This document shows positions 22,945-30,676 of a stretch of 64,000 bases of DNA, in pieces. This stretch comes from Bin87 sp965222895 (GTDB taxonomy: Bacteria > Chloroflexota > Dehalococcoidia > Lucifugimonadales > UBA3495). The DNA is taken from contig CBDCVB010000002.1 of the NCBI GenBank assembly GCA_965222895.1, positions 1,550,001 to 1,614,000 on the forward strand, written 5' to 3'. Numbering within the stretch: position 1 is the first letter of the stretch; every line of letters begins with the position of its first letter. The notes beneath the pieces are model-generated. The model was given only the letters and a program-made list of their open reading frames with translations, ran no database searches and was not told the DNA's origin. A program made the position numbers and the translations under genes.

Positions 22945-23907
22945 ATGGCCGCTGGCAAGAGTTTTCGCAAAGGCATCGGTATCATCGAATTGCTCGAACT
23001 GTTCCCCGACGAAGATACCGCCCGCGTATGGTTCGAGGGTATCCGCTGGCCCGAAGGCCGTGGTTGCGCCCGTTGCGGCAGTGGGCAGACCAGAGACGTT
23101 CCGAATGCCAAGCCCATGCCCTACTGGTGTTCCACCTGTCGCTCCTACTTCTCCGTGAAGGTAGGAACGGTCATGGAATCGTCCAAGATACCCCTCCGGA
23201 AGTGGGCGATTGCGTTCTACCAGATTGTCACTAACCTGAAGGGCATATCCAGCATGAAGTTGCACCGCGACCTAGGCATTTCGCAAACTTCCGCCTGGTT
23301 CCTGGGGCACCGTATCAGGGAAGCGATGGCCGGCGATGACCCGGTGTTCTCCGGGCCGGTAGAGGCGGACGAAACCTACATCGGCGGCAAGGAAGGCAAC
23401 AAGCACGAAGACCAGAAACTGCGGCGTGGACGCGGCGCAGTCGGCAAGGCCGCCGTCGCCGGTGTCAAAGACCGGGAGACCAATCAAGTTGATGCCGAAG
23501 TGGTGGAACGGACGGATGGCCCCACGCTCCGGGAGTTTGTTCACCACCGGACGGAACCGACGGCGATGGTGTACACGGACGAAGCGGCGGCCTACCGGCG
23601 GCTGAACCGCCCCCACGAAGCCGTAGCGCACAGCGTCGGCGAATACGTGCGGGATATGGCGCACACCAACGGGCTGGAATCGTTCTGGGCCCTGCTGAAA
23701 CGGGGCTACGTCGGGATTTACCACTGGATGTCGGTCAAGCATCTGGGCCGCTACGTAACCGAGTTTGAGAGCCGGCACAACAACCGCCCGCTGGACACCT
23801 TGTCGCAGATGGCCGATCTGGTGCGGGGTTGCATCGGCAAGCGGCTCCGGTACGTTGACCTCACCGGGCCGGGCCGGATTCTGCAACCGGCGATGTTCAG
23901 GATGTAG
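22945..23907 (+). CDS. IS1595-family (ISXO2-like) transposase
   Basis: A 320-residue transposase. The N-terminal zinc ribbon CARCGSG...YWCSTCRSYFSVK binds DNA. The ISXO2-like catalytic domain has VEADETYIGGKEGN (first Asp), MVYTDEAAAYRRL (second Asp) and HTNGLESFWALLKRG, the N/E third position of the family. KVGTVMESSKIPLRKW and LGISQTSAWFLGHRIR are further family marks. The length is normal and the frame unbroken, so it is probably active. It is the first gene inside the transposon. Confidence 0.95.
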   Translation: MAAGKSFRKGIGIIELLELFPDEDTARVWFEGIRWPEGRGCARCGSGQTRDVPNAKPMPYWCSTCRSYFSVKVGTVMESSKIPLRKWAIAFYQIVTNLKGISSMKLHRDLGISQTSAWFLGHRIREAMAGDDPVFSGPVEADETYIGGKEGNKHEDQKLRRGRGAVGKAAVAGVKDRETNQVDAEVVERTDGPTLREFVHHRTEPTAMVYTDEAAAYRRLNRPHEAVAHSVGEYVRDMAHTNGLESFWALLKRGYVGIYHWMSVKHLGRYVTEFESRHNNRPLDTLSQMADLVRGCIGKRLRYVDLTGPGRILQPAMFRM

Positions 23908-23948
23908 GCGGTTGATTGCATCCGCGTTTTTCGCGGTATAGGGGGGCG

Positions 23949-25124
23949 ATGATGGCAGAACAGAACTTCCCCGACCGGGCGTTGTATAACCTGGACAACC
24001 TTGACGTGCTGCGGGGGATGAACTCCGAGACCGTTGACCTGATTGCCACCGACCCGCCGTTCAACAAGAAACGCAACCGCAGTGCCTCCTCAGGCCAGTA
24101 CGAAGACGCCTGGCGTTGGGCCGACCATCCGACGATGCAGAAGGAACGGCCCGAACAATGGAAGTGGCAGCCGGTGCATCGCATCTGGCTGGACCAGATA
24201 AGGGACGAAAACGAAGCCCTGTTCCAGGTAATAGAGGCTACGCGGTTGACGCAGGATGATGACACGGCGGCCTTTCTGTGCTTCCTGGGCGTGCGACTGC
24301 TGGAAATGCGCCGGGTGCTCAAACCGACGGGTAGCATCTACCTGCACTGCGACCACGTCGCCAATGGCTATATCCGCATGGTGATGGACGCCATCTTCGG
24401 CAAAGCCAACTTCCGTAACGAAATCGTGTGGGCCTATCCTGCTAGTCCGTCAGCTACTAGAAAGGACTTCCCGCGCAAGCACGACACCATCTTTCGGTAT
24501 TCTAAGACGGCAGAGTGGACGTTCAACGCCGACGCTGTTCGAGTTCCGTATGCTGAGTCCAGCATGGAACGCATCAAATATCCTGCTAATGCTTCAACCG
24601 TTATGGCGGGTAACACAATAGAATTGCAAGAAGGCGGCAAAATACCGCCAACGGTATGGTCAGATATACAACAAACCTACCGTTACAGGAAAGAGCGCAC
24701 GGGCAGCCCTGACCAGAAGCCGGTAGCCCTGTACGAGCGCATCATCAAAGCGTCCAGCAACCCCGGCGACCTGGTGCTTGACCCCTTCTGCGGCTGCGCC
24801 ACTACGCCGATAGCGGCCCACAACCAGGGCCGGCGTTGGGTGGGGATTGACCGCAGGGAAGACGCCTCTTTTCACATCGCCAACCGGCTGCTGGGGCTGG
24901 GCATCAATGTCAACGAGTTCAAGGTGCAGCAGCAGGCGTTGCTGGACGAATTACAAGCGCATTGCGAAATCCTTTCCACCCCCCCTTCGTTCCGACGAAA
25001 ACAGCAACGCTCCCGACCTGCCGCCGGTCTATCTGCGGCGCAAGCCGACCACGATGCGGAGGGCGGATATGCTGGACATCCTGGTGTCGCAATGGGGGCT
25101 GCGCTGCTGGGGCTGCGGCTTTGA
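23949..25124 (+). CDS. site-specific DNA methyltransferase, transposon passenger (truncated by frameshift)
   Basis: A beta-class amino-methyltransferase that modifies adenine N6 or cytosine N4. The catalytic motif IV is ATDPPFNKKRNR (about residue 35), and the SAM-binding motif I follows later in VLDPFCGCATTPIAAHNQGRRWVGID. The N-terminal LDNLDVLRGMNSETVDLIATD is nearly the same as in the paralogue at 56175-57569. After about codon 343 the frame leaves homology at a C7 run (24979-24985) and ends in unrelated residues at 25124. In the paralogue the same point leads straight into an HNH domain. The start is taken at ATG 23949; 23952 is equally possible. Confidence 0.88.
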   Translation: MMAEQNFPDRALYNLDNLDVLRGMNSETVDLIATDPPFNKKRNRSASSGQYEDAWRWADHPTMQKERPEQWKWQPVHRIWLDQIRDENEALFQVIEATRLTQDDDTAAFLCFLGVRLLEMRRVLKPTGSIYLHCDHVANGYIRMVMDAIFGKANFRNEIVWAYPASPSATRKDFPRKHDTIFRYSKTAEWTFNADAVRVPYAESSMERIKYPANASTVMAGNTIELQEGGKIPPTVWSDIQQTYRYRKERTGSPDQKPVALYERIIKASSNPGDLVLDPFCGCATTPIAAHNQGRRWVGIDRREDASFHIANRLLGLGINVNEFKVQQQALLDELQAHCEILSTPPSFRRKQQRSRPAAGLSAAQADHDAEGGYAGHPGVAMGAALLGLRL

Positions 25125-25407
25125 GCCACCAACGGTGGAGTACCTTGACCTTGACCACGTGCTGCCGGCGTCGGAAGGCGGCAGCAACGAACTGGATAAC
25201 CGTGCCCCGCTATGCGGCCCCTGCAACCGGCGCAAATCCAACACGATGACGCTGACCTCGCTACGGCGGTTGAACAAGCGCGAAATGCGGTGGTACGGCG
25301 ACCATAAGATTGACCGGCTGGTGGATATTGCCGCCGCCCGCCAGTGGGCGACGGATTATCTGGCGCAACAACCGCAGCAGGGCGCGTTCTCTGCATTTGT
25401 CAGGTAA
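25054..25407 (+). CDS. HNH endonuclease domain, out-of-frame continuation of the methyltransferase
   Basis: In the +1 frame relative to the methyltransferase, homology to the paralogue's HNH part resumes just after the C7 run (APDLPPVYLRRK). An internal ATG at 25054 gives MRRADMLDILVSQWG and could start it separately. The nuclease motif is LDLDHVLPASEGGSNELDN followed by APLCGPCNRRKSN, with the CWGC and CGPC zinc cysteines. Removing one C from 24979-24985 would fuse it to the methyltransferase as in the intact copy. It ends 17 bp before the right inverted repeat. Confidence 0.78.
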   Translation: MRRADMLDILVSQWGLRCWGCGFEPPTVEYLDLDHVLPASEGGSNELDNRAPLCGPCNRRKSNTMTLTSLRRLNKREMRWYGDHKIDRLVDIAAARQWATDYLAQQPQQGAFSAFVR

Positions 25408-25424
25408 TGCAGTTACTTACTCGT

Positions 25425-25448
25425 TGTCAAGTTTACTTGGTAATTCCC
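25425..25448 (-). repeat. right terminal inverted repeat of the IS1595 element
   Basis: Inverted copy of 22863-22886 with one mismatch. The outer flank TAATATTA (25449-25456) matches the left flank exactly. Confidence 0.93.
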
Positions 25449-25628
25449 TAATATTATACCCGCCCATTCGGTCGGTCAACCGAGTCACGGTCAGCGTCAG
25501 GGCCGTTCGACTATTGACAACATCCTCGACCGCCCCGTTGGTCAGGTCGAAGGGCGACCCCGGCGCGGCTGCCGATGGCTCGCCCGGCATAGGGCGTGGG
25601 CTGCGCGATAAATGATAGTATGTTTCCT

Positions 25629-27533
25629 ATGGTTGACACCGCAGTTGCAACTTCCGCCCGCCCTCTCGAAAGGGGCGACATCGTGAAATTATCCCTGCAT
25701 TCCTGGGGTCGTCTCGGCGAGGCGATGGCCAGGTATGCTGACGAGGATATCTTCGTTTTTGGCGGTATCCCCGGCGAAACTGTGGAAGCGGAAATTGTCG
25801 CCCGCCGCCGTCGGTACGTAGCCGCTCAGGTTACTCGGGTTATCGAGCCATCGCCCGACCGCGTGGCCCCGCCGTGCGGCTACTTTGGCCAATGCACCGG
25901 ATGCCAGTGGCAGCACATCGACTACCCGGCGCAGCTCCGCATCAAGACCGACATCGTGCGCGACGCCCTGGTCCGCATCGGTTCATTTTACCGGCCACCG
26001 GTTCTGGAGGCAATCCCGGCGCCCGAACCGCACGGTTATCGCAACCACGCCCGCTTCACCGTGTGGCGTTCCACCGGGGCATTGGGATTCGTACACCGCG
26101 AGCGCCGCCGCTTCGTCCGCATCGACCGATGTATGCTGATGCACGATGGCATCAACAACCTGCTTGCCGAGTTGCAGGGCCACGCCTCGGAAACCTCGCA
26201 GCTGTCCATCCGCGCCTCCTCCGTAACCGGCGACTACCTGATCCAGCCCACGCTGGATGACCCGGAAATATCGATAATCAGCGGACAGAAAAAGTATCGG
26301 GAGTCGGTGGCCGGCCAGGAGTTTTGGGTCGCCTCGCCGTCCTTCTTCCAGGTAAACGTTGCCCAGGCCGAGCGACTGGTGCAGTTGGTGCGCGACGCGT
26401 TGCAGTTGACCGGCCGCGAAACGGTGCTGGACGCCTACGCCGGCGTGGGCACCTTCGCCGTGCTGCTGTCGCCCGATGCGAAACAGGTTGTTGGGGTAGA
26501 GGAATCGACCGCCGCCATCGCCGATGCCCTCGAAAACGCGGCTGGATTGGCAAACGTGCGGTTCGTAACCGGCAGGGTGGAAGAAGTGCTGCCGGAGCTC
26601 CAGGAAACTCCGGACGCCGTAGTGCTGGATCCTTCCCGCTCCGGATGCCAACCGCCGGCGCTGGACGCGTTGCTGCAACAGGCCCCCAAACGCATCGCCT
26701 ACGTGTCCTGCAACCCGGAAACCCTGGCGCGAGACCTGCGCACCCTGTGCCGCCGCTATCGCGTAGAGTCCGTGCAGCCGGTGGATATGTTCCCGCAGAC
26801 CCATCACGTCGAATGCGTGGCCACGTTGACGCTGAAACCGCCCGCCGCGGATGTCGTGTTGGCTTCCGCCTCACCGCGGCGACGCGAACTGCTGGCCGGG
26901 TTGGGCATCAAATTCCGGGTAGCGCCCTCCAATATCCCCGAGGATCAGCTCCCGGACGAATCTGCTACGGACATGGTGCGCCGCCTATCCCGCGAGAAGG
27001 CCCTCGCCTCCGCGGCTGCCGACAACAAAGCTGCTGAAAACGAGGTCGCCGGTTACTACATCGCAGCGGACAGTACCGTCGTGCTGAACGGTGAATCCAT
27101 CGCCAAGCCGGCCGATGCCGAGGATGCCAGGGCCATGCTAACCCGTTTGCGAGGCACGCAGCATCAGGTAATTACCGGAATGACAATCCTCGACGCCGCC
27201 ACGGGCCGCTGCCTCACCGATTCCATGTCGGCAGACGTGTTGATGCGCGAGTTTACCGACGCCGAGATGGAACGCTCCGTAGCCAGCGGCACACCCATGG
27301 ACAAGGCCGGCGCCTACGCCATTCAGGATGATGACTTCCGGCCCGCCAACCTGCTGCACGGGTGCTATTCAAACGTGATGGGTTTGCCCGTGTGCCGCGT
27401 CGTAGAAATGCTCGCCGACCTGGGCTACGACTTGCCGTCCGCCTCAGATGCCTCCGTCCCCGACGGCTGCCGCAGCGAGTGCCCGTTTCGCGTACCGCCG
27501 GCACTTCCGCACGACCCTCCGAATCAGCCATGA
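25629..27533 (+). CDS. fusion: RlmD/RumA-like RNA uracil-5-methyltransferase + Maf nucleotide pyrophosphatase
   Basis: About 634 residues in two full enzymes. Residues 1-400: a TRAM-like start (GDIVKLSLHSWGRLGEAMARY), 4Fe-4S cysteines CGYFGQCTGCQW plus RCMLMH, SAM motif VLDAYAGVGTFAVLL, DPSRSGC, and catalytic cysteine in YVSCNPETLARDL. This is a 23S rRNA or tRNA m5U methyltransferase. Residues about 409-610: Maf/YhdE motifs VLASASPRRRELL, AADSTVVLNG and GTPMDKAGAYAIQD, a house-cleaning nucleotide pyrophosphatase. TAGTAT ends 7 bp before ATG 25629, suggesting leaderless translation; ATG 25620 is the alternative. Its stop overlaps the tatA start (ATGA). Confidence 0.9.
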   Translation: MVDTAVATSARPLERGDIVKLSLHSWGRLGEAMARYADEDIFVFGGIPGETVEAEIVARRRRYVAAQVTRVIEPSPDRVAPPCGYFGQCTGCQWQHIDYPAQLRIKTDIVRDALVRIGSFYRPPVLEAIPAPEPHGYRNHARFTVWRSTGALGFVHRERRRFVRIDRCMLMHDGINNLLAELQGHASETSQLSIRASSVTGDYLIQPTLDDPEISIISGQKKYRESVAGQEFWVASPSFFQVNVAQAERLVQLVRDALQLTGRETVLDAYAGVGTFAVLLSPDAKQVVGVEESTAAIADALENAAGLANVRFVTGRVEEVLPELQETPDAVVLDPSRSGCQPPALDALLQQAPKRIAYVSCNPETLARDLRTLCRRYRVESVQPVDMFPQTHHVECVATLTLKPPAADVVLASASPRRRELLAGLGIKFRVAPSNIPEDQLPDESATDMVRRLSREKALASAAADNKAAENEVAGYYIAADSTVVLNGESIAKPADAEDARAMLTRLRGTQHQVITGMTILDAATGRCLTDSMSADVLMREFTDAEMERSVASGTPMDKAGAYAIQDDDFRPANLLHGCYSNVMGLPVCRVVEMLADLGYDLPSASDASVPDGCRSECPFRVPPALPHDPPNQP

Positions 27534-27877
27534 ACGTATTCGGCATCGGCACGATGGAAATGGTGGTAATCCTGCTGGTTGCGTTCATCGCCCTGGGGCC
27601 GGCCAAAACTATGGACGCCGCCCGTACCATCGGCAAGGTGGTTCGGGAAGCCCGGCGCACCTTCACCGACGTGATGGACGCTGCATCCGTTACAGATGAT
27701 GACATCAACCGGCCCAATGCGCCCGCCGCAACCCCCCCGCCGGATGCTCCGTCCCGGCCGCCGTCCGCGCCCCTGCCCATGCCGGCGCACCTGCAAGCCC
27801 AAAACGACGCGACACCAGCAGACCGGACCGAGGCGTCAGCGGAGTCTCCAATCGACCCAGACACCCGCGTATCCTGA
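27530..27877 (+). CDS. tatA: TatA/TatB-type twin-arginine translocase subunit
   Basis: A 115-residue protein. One N-terminal membrane helix (MNVFGIGTMEMVVILLVAF) is followed by the FxALGPxK hinge (FIALGPAKTMDAAR), an amphipathic helix and a long Pro-rich acidic tail. This matches TatA/TatB in fold. The hinge Gly-Pro and the tail length make TatB a possibility. ATG overlaps the stop of the upstream fusion gene (ATGA), and tatC follows 21 bp on, so the three are one operon. Confidence 0.88.
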   Translation: MNVFGIGTMEMVVILLVAFIALGPAKTMDAARTIGKVVREARRTFTDVMDAASVTDDDINRPNAPAATPPPDAPSRPPSAPLPMPAHLQAQNDATPADRTEASAESPIDPDTRVS

Positions 27878-27898
27878 CACCTGCGAATCCTGACGACG

Positions 27899-28627
27899 AT
27901 GAGCGAACCGGTTTCGCTGGGGGAACATTTCCGGGAACTGCGCACGCGCCTGTTAATCTGCGTGGTGGCGCTGCTCATCGGAGCCGCAGTTGCCTTCTAC
28001 TTCTACCTGGAGATTTTCGAGTTTCTGATCCGGCCCGCCAGGGAAGTGGCCGGCGACGACGGTTTCCGACCCATCTACACCGAGGTAACCGAGTTGCTCG
28101 GCGTCACGGTGCGGGTGTCGCTGCTGGGCGGCTTTATGCTGGCGCTGCCCGTCATTTTGTACAACGCCATCCGGTTCGTCGCCCCCGGTCTGACCCCGCG
28201 CGAGCGGAGAATACTGTTTTCTTTCCTGCCGGCGGCGTTGCTGGCCTTCGTCGGCGGAATGGCGTTCGGATACTTCGTGATGATTCCGCCGGCCCTGAAA
28301 TTCCTGCTCACCTTCGGTGGAGATGTCGCCGAACCACTCATCCGCATCAGCAACCTGATCAGCATTATGCTGCGGCTGCTGTTCTGGCTGGGCATTTCTT
28401 TCGAAACTCCCCTGGTGATGTACGTATTGGCGATCCTGGGCATCGTGCGGGCCAGCGGGTTCGCCCGGTTTCGCCGCCTCTGGCTGGTGGCGTCTTTCGT
28501 AATCGCCGCCGCCATCACGCCCACCATCGACCCGGTCAACCAGGCCATCGTCGCGGGCCCGTTGATCATTCTGTATGAGCTGGGAATCCTGCTGGCCCGT
28601 TTCGCCGGCCGTCGCCGTTCCGCATAG
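27899..28627 (+). CDS. tatC: TatC, Sec-independent protein translocase core subunit
   Basis: A 242-residue membrane protein with six helices that forms the receptor for twin-arginine signal peptides. It begins SLGEHFRELRTRLLICVVAL, the normal cytoplasmic start with the conserved Glu and Leu-Arg. PGLTPRERRILFSFLP and the later LGISFETPLVMYVLAILGIV and AAAITPTIDPVNQ are TatC signatures. It follows tatA and ends near a convergent second tatA gene. Confidence 0.95.
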   Translation: MSEPVSLGEHFRELRTRLLICVVALLIGAAVAFYFYLEIFEFLIRPAREVAGDDGFRPIYTEVTELLGVTVRVSLLGGFMLALPVILYNAIRFVAPGLTPRERRILFSFLPAALLAFVGGMAFGYFVMIPPALKFLLTFGGDVAEPLIRISNLISIMLRLLFWLGISFETPLVMYVLAILGIVRASGFARFRRLWLVASFVIAAAITPTIDPVNQAIVAGPLIILYELGILLARFAGRRRSA

Positions 28628-28684
28628 ACGGCCTCCAGCGCCAGCGCCGCCAGCGAATAACGCAGGCGCAACAAACGCGAGCAC

Positions 28685-28708
28685 AAAAAAGGACGCGGTG
28701 TACCCGCG
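28685..28708 (-). terminator. Rho-independent terminator of the convergent tatA gene
   Basis: On the minus strand a CGCGG/CCGCG stem (28694-28698 with 28704-28708, 5-base loop) is followed by TCC and then six T (AAAAAA at 28685-28690). It lies 31 bp after the stop of the minus-strand tatA gene. It may also slow plus-strand transcription from tatC. Confidence 0.7.
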
Positions 28709-28738
28709 CCCCACATTCCAGCGTTTGTTGACCGTCGG

Positions 28739-28930
28739 TCAGGTGTTCTGTTCCTTGGTTCCGGTCTCCGTGCCAGGTTTTTCGTCCTCGCCGGTTACCG
28801 ACGTTTTGAACGATCGAATGCCCTTGCCCAAGGCCGCGCCAACTCCCGGCAACCGAGAGGCGCCGAAAATCAGCAGCACCACCAGCAGGATGATGAGTAG
28901 TTCGGGGAGCCCGAGGCCAGCAATGCGCAT
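28739..28930 (-). CDS. tatA: TatA, second copy
   Basis: A 63-residue minimal TatA: one N-terminal helix (LGLPELLIILLVVLLIFGAS), the FGxxxLP hinge, then an amphipathic helix (GKGIRSFKTSV) and a short acidic tail. It is a more typical TatA than the 27530 gene, supporting the idea that the operonic copy serves as TatB. It converges on tatC and has its own terminator at 28685-28708. Confidence 0.92.
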   Translation of the reverse strand: MRIAGLGLPELLIILLVVLLIFGASRLPGVGAALGKGIRSFKTSVTGEDEKPGTETGTKEQNT

Positions 28931-29081
28931 CGTCCTATCAACTCCGGTTCAAGTTCCACAATTCTAACAGACCCGCCAGGCGACCGCCACCGCTACGGAG
29001 ACGGCATTACCACGCTCCACTGGCAATGACAGACTGATGACCTCTTCACGCAATGTGGGTTCGCGTGAGCTACGCGCCAAC

Positions 29082-29110
29082 TTGCCGCACCCGGCAACGG
29101 ACGCTATAAT
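29082..29110 (+). promoter_or_regulatory. sigma70-type promoter for the 2-oxoacid dehydrogenase genes
   Basis: The -35 box is TTGCCG (29082-29087), then a 17-bp spacer and a perfect TATAAT (29105-29110). A start near 29117 gives a leader of about 107 nt before the dihydrolipoamide dehydrogenase ATG. The 28931-29223 gap also holds fragments of the CAATGACAG/GTGGGTTCGCGTGAG repeat near 29000-29070. Confidence 0.7.
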
Positions 29111-29223
29111 GCGGCAGTCAACCGCGGCGGGAAATCGTCGGCGTGCAAGCCGGCGTTTGTGCTTGCGATTGTCTGAATCAATTCATCGCTCATACACCAA
29201 CCACAGGCAGTCTGGATAGATTA

Positions 29224-30624
29224 ATGGCAACCGATTCCGAGTATGATGTAGCAGTTATAGGTGGCGGGCCGGGCGGATACGTTGCGGCCATCAGAGCCGG
29301 CCAGCTCGGCCTCAAATCCTGTGTCATCGAGCGGGACGCCCTTGGTGGCGTCTGTCTTAATTGGGGCTGCATCCCCTCCAAGGCCCTGCTCAAAAACGCC
29401 GAAATCCTCTCCTACATCCATCGGGCCGACCAGTTCGGACTGCATTTTGACAACTTCCGCGCGGATTACAGCGTTGCCATACAACGCAGCCGCCAGGTCG
29501 TGGACCGGATGACGCGCGGCATCGGTTTCCTGCTCCGCAAAAACAACGTCGAGCACATCGCTGGGCAAGCCACCATCGCCTCGCCAACCGCCATTGACGT
29601 GGCCGGAGTCGATGGCCAAACCTCCCGTGTCAGCGCGCGCAACATCATCGTGGCCACCGGAGCCAGGCCCCGCAGCATCCCGCCTTTGCCCGTTGACGGC
29701 CAACGCATCATCACCAGCCGGGAAGCCATCGTAGCGGAGGACGTGCCCGACTCCATCGCCATCGTCGGCGGCGGCGCCATCGGCGTGGAATTCGCTTACG
29801 TGTACCGGATGTACGGCGCGAATGTAACCATCATTGAACTCTTGCCCCGCCTCGTCCCCAACGAAGATGAAGAAATCAGCCAGCAGCTGGAGCGGGCCTT
29901 CGGTCGCGAGGGCATCGAGCTGCGTACCGGCGCCGGTGTTACAGCGGCCAGCGCCGATGCAACCGGCGTTACCCTTACCATCGAACAAGACGGCGCCACC
30001 GAGACCATGCGCTACGACAAGGTACTGGTCGCCATCGGCGTACAACCCAACACCGAATCCCTGGGCCTGGAAACCGTCGGCGTGGACACTGAACGGGGTT
30101 ACATCAACATCGACGACCGGATGGCTACCAACGTGCCCGGCATCTATGCCGTCGGCGACGTTACCGGCAAACTGGCCCTGGCTCACGTCGCATCCGCTCA
30201 GGGCGTTACCGCGGTCGAGGCCATCGCCGGCGAAGAAACTCAGCCGCTCGACTACACAATGATGCCACGCGCCACCTACTGCCATCCGCAGGTGGCATCG
30301 ATGGGCTTGACCGAAGCCCAGGCCCGCGAGCAGGGTTACGATGTCAAAATTGGCCGGTTCAACGTCCAGGCCAGCGGAAAAGCCGTGGCAATGGGCGAAA
30401 ACGACGGCCTGGTCAAACTGGTCATCGACGCCAAATACGGCGAATTGCTGGGCGGACACCTGTGCGGCCCCGAAGTTACCGAGCTCCTCGGCGAACTCTC
30501 AATGACCAAATTGCTGGAAGGAACCACACTGGAACTGGGTTGGGCAGTGCACGCTCACCCCACCATCTCCGAAATGGTGCACGAAGCAGCGCTGGACGCC
30601 GAAGGCCGCGTCCTGCACATGTAG
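29224..30624 (+). CDS. lpdA: dihydrolipoamide dehydrogenase (E3)
   Basis: A 466-residue flavoprotein that reoxidises lipoyl groups of the 2-oxoacid dehydrogenase complex with NAD. The FAD-binding start is YDVAVIGGGPGGYVAAIRAG, and the redox-active disulfide is in GGVCLNWGCIPSKALLK. The NAD-binding GGGAIGVEFAYVYRM and the C-terminal HAHPTISEMVHEAALDA with the catalytic His-Glu pair are present. The reading frame is open upstream to 29143, but ATG 29224 fits the family start. It is the first gene of E3-E1alpha-E1beta-E2, an order unlike the common E1-E2-E3. Confidence 0.96.
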   Translation: MATDSEYDVAVIGGGPGGYVAAIRAGQLGLKSCVIERDALGGVCLNWGCIPSKALLKNAEILSYIHRADQFGLHFDNFRADYSVAIQRSRQVVDRMTRGIGFLLRKNNVEHIAGQATIASPTAIDVAGVDGQTSRVSARNIIVATGARPRSIPPLPVDGQRIITSREAIVAEDVPDSIAIVGGGAIGVEFAYVYRMYGANVTIIELLPRLVPNEDEEISQQLERAFGREGIELRTGAGVTAASADATGVTLTIEQDGATETMRYDKVLVAIGVQPNTESLGLETVGVDTERGYINIDDRMATNVPGIYAVGDVTGKLALAHVASAQGVTAVEAIAGEETQPLDYTMMPRATYCHPQVASMGLTEAQAREQGYDVKIGRFNVQASGKAVAMGENDGLVKLVIDAKYGELLGGHLCGPEVTELLGELSMTKLLEGTTLELGWAVHAHPTISEMVHEAALDAEGRVLHM

Positions 30625-30676
30625 CTCAACACTTGGCCGCGAACGACTGCCCAAACGACTGCCCAGAGGAAGGGAT

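Larger units (their letters stand above)
22863..25448 (+). mobile_element. IS1595-family transposon with methyltransferase/HNH passenger genes
   Basis: A 2586-bp element. The 24-bp terminal inverted repeats at 22863-22886 (beginning GGGAATTACCAAGCAAAC) and 25425-25448 differ at one position. The flanks are a perfect 8-bp direct repeat TAATATTA at 22855-22862 and 25449-25456, the length expected for IS1595-type transposition. Inside are the transposase (22945-23907), a DNA methyltransferase (from 23949) and an HNH nuclease reading frame (to 25407). It is inserted between trxA and the RNA methyltransferase-Maf gene. The near-perfect ends suggest a recent insertion. Confidence 0.93.

Noticed and set aside
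29221..30459. 412-codon minus-strand frame
   Set aside because: It is entirely antisense to dihydrolipoamide dehydrogenase, whose FAD, disulfide and NAD motifs are unmistakable. The antisense product is Gly/Asp/His-rich with no recognisable domain.
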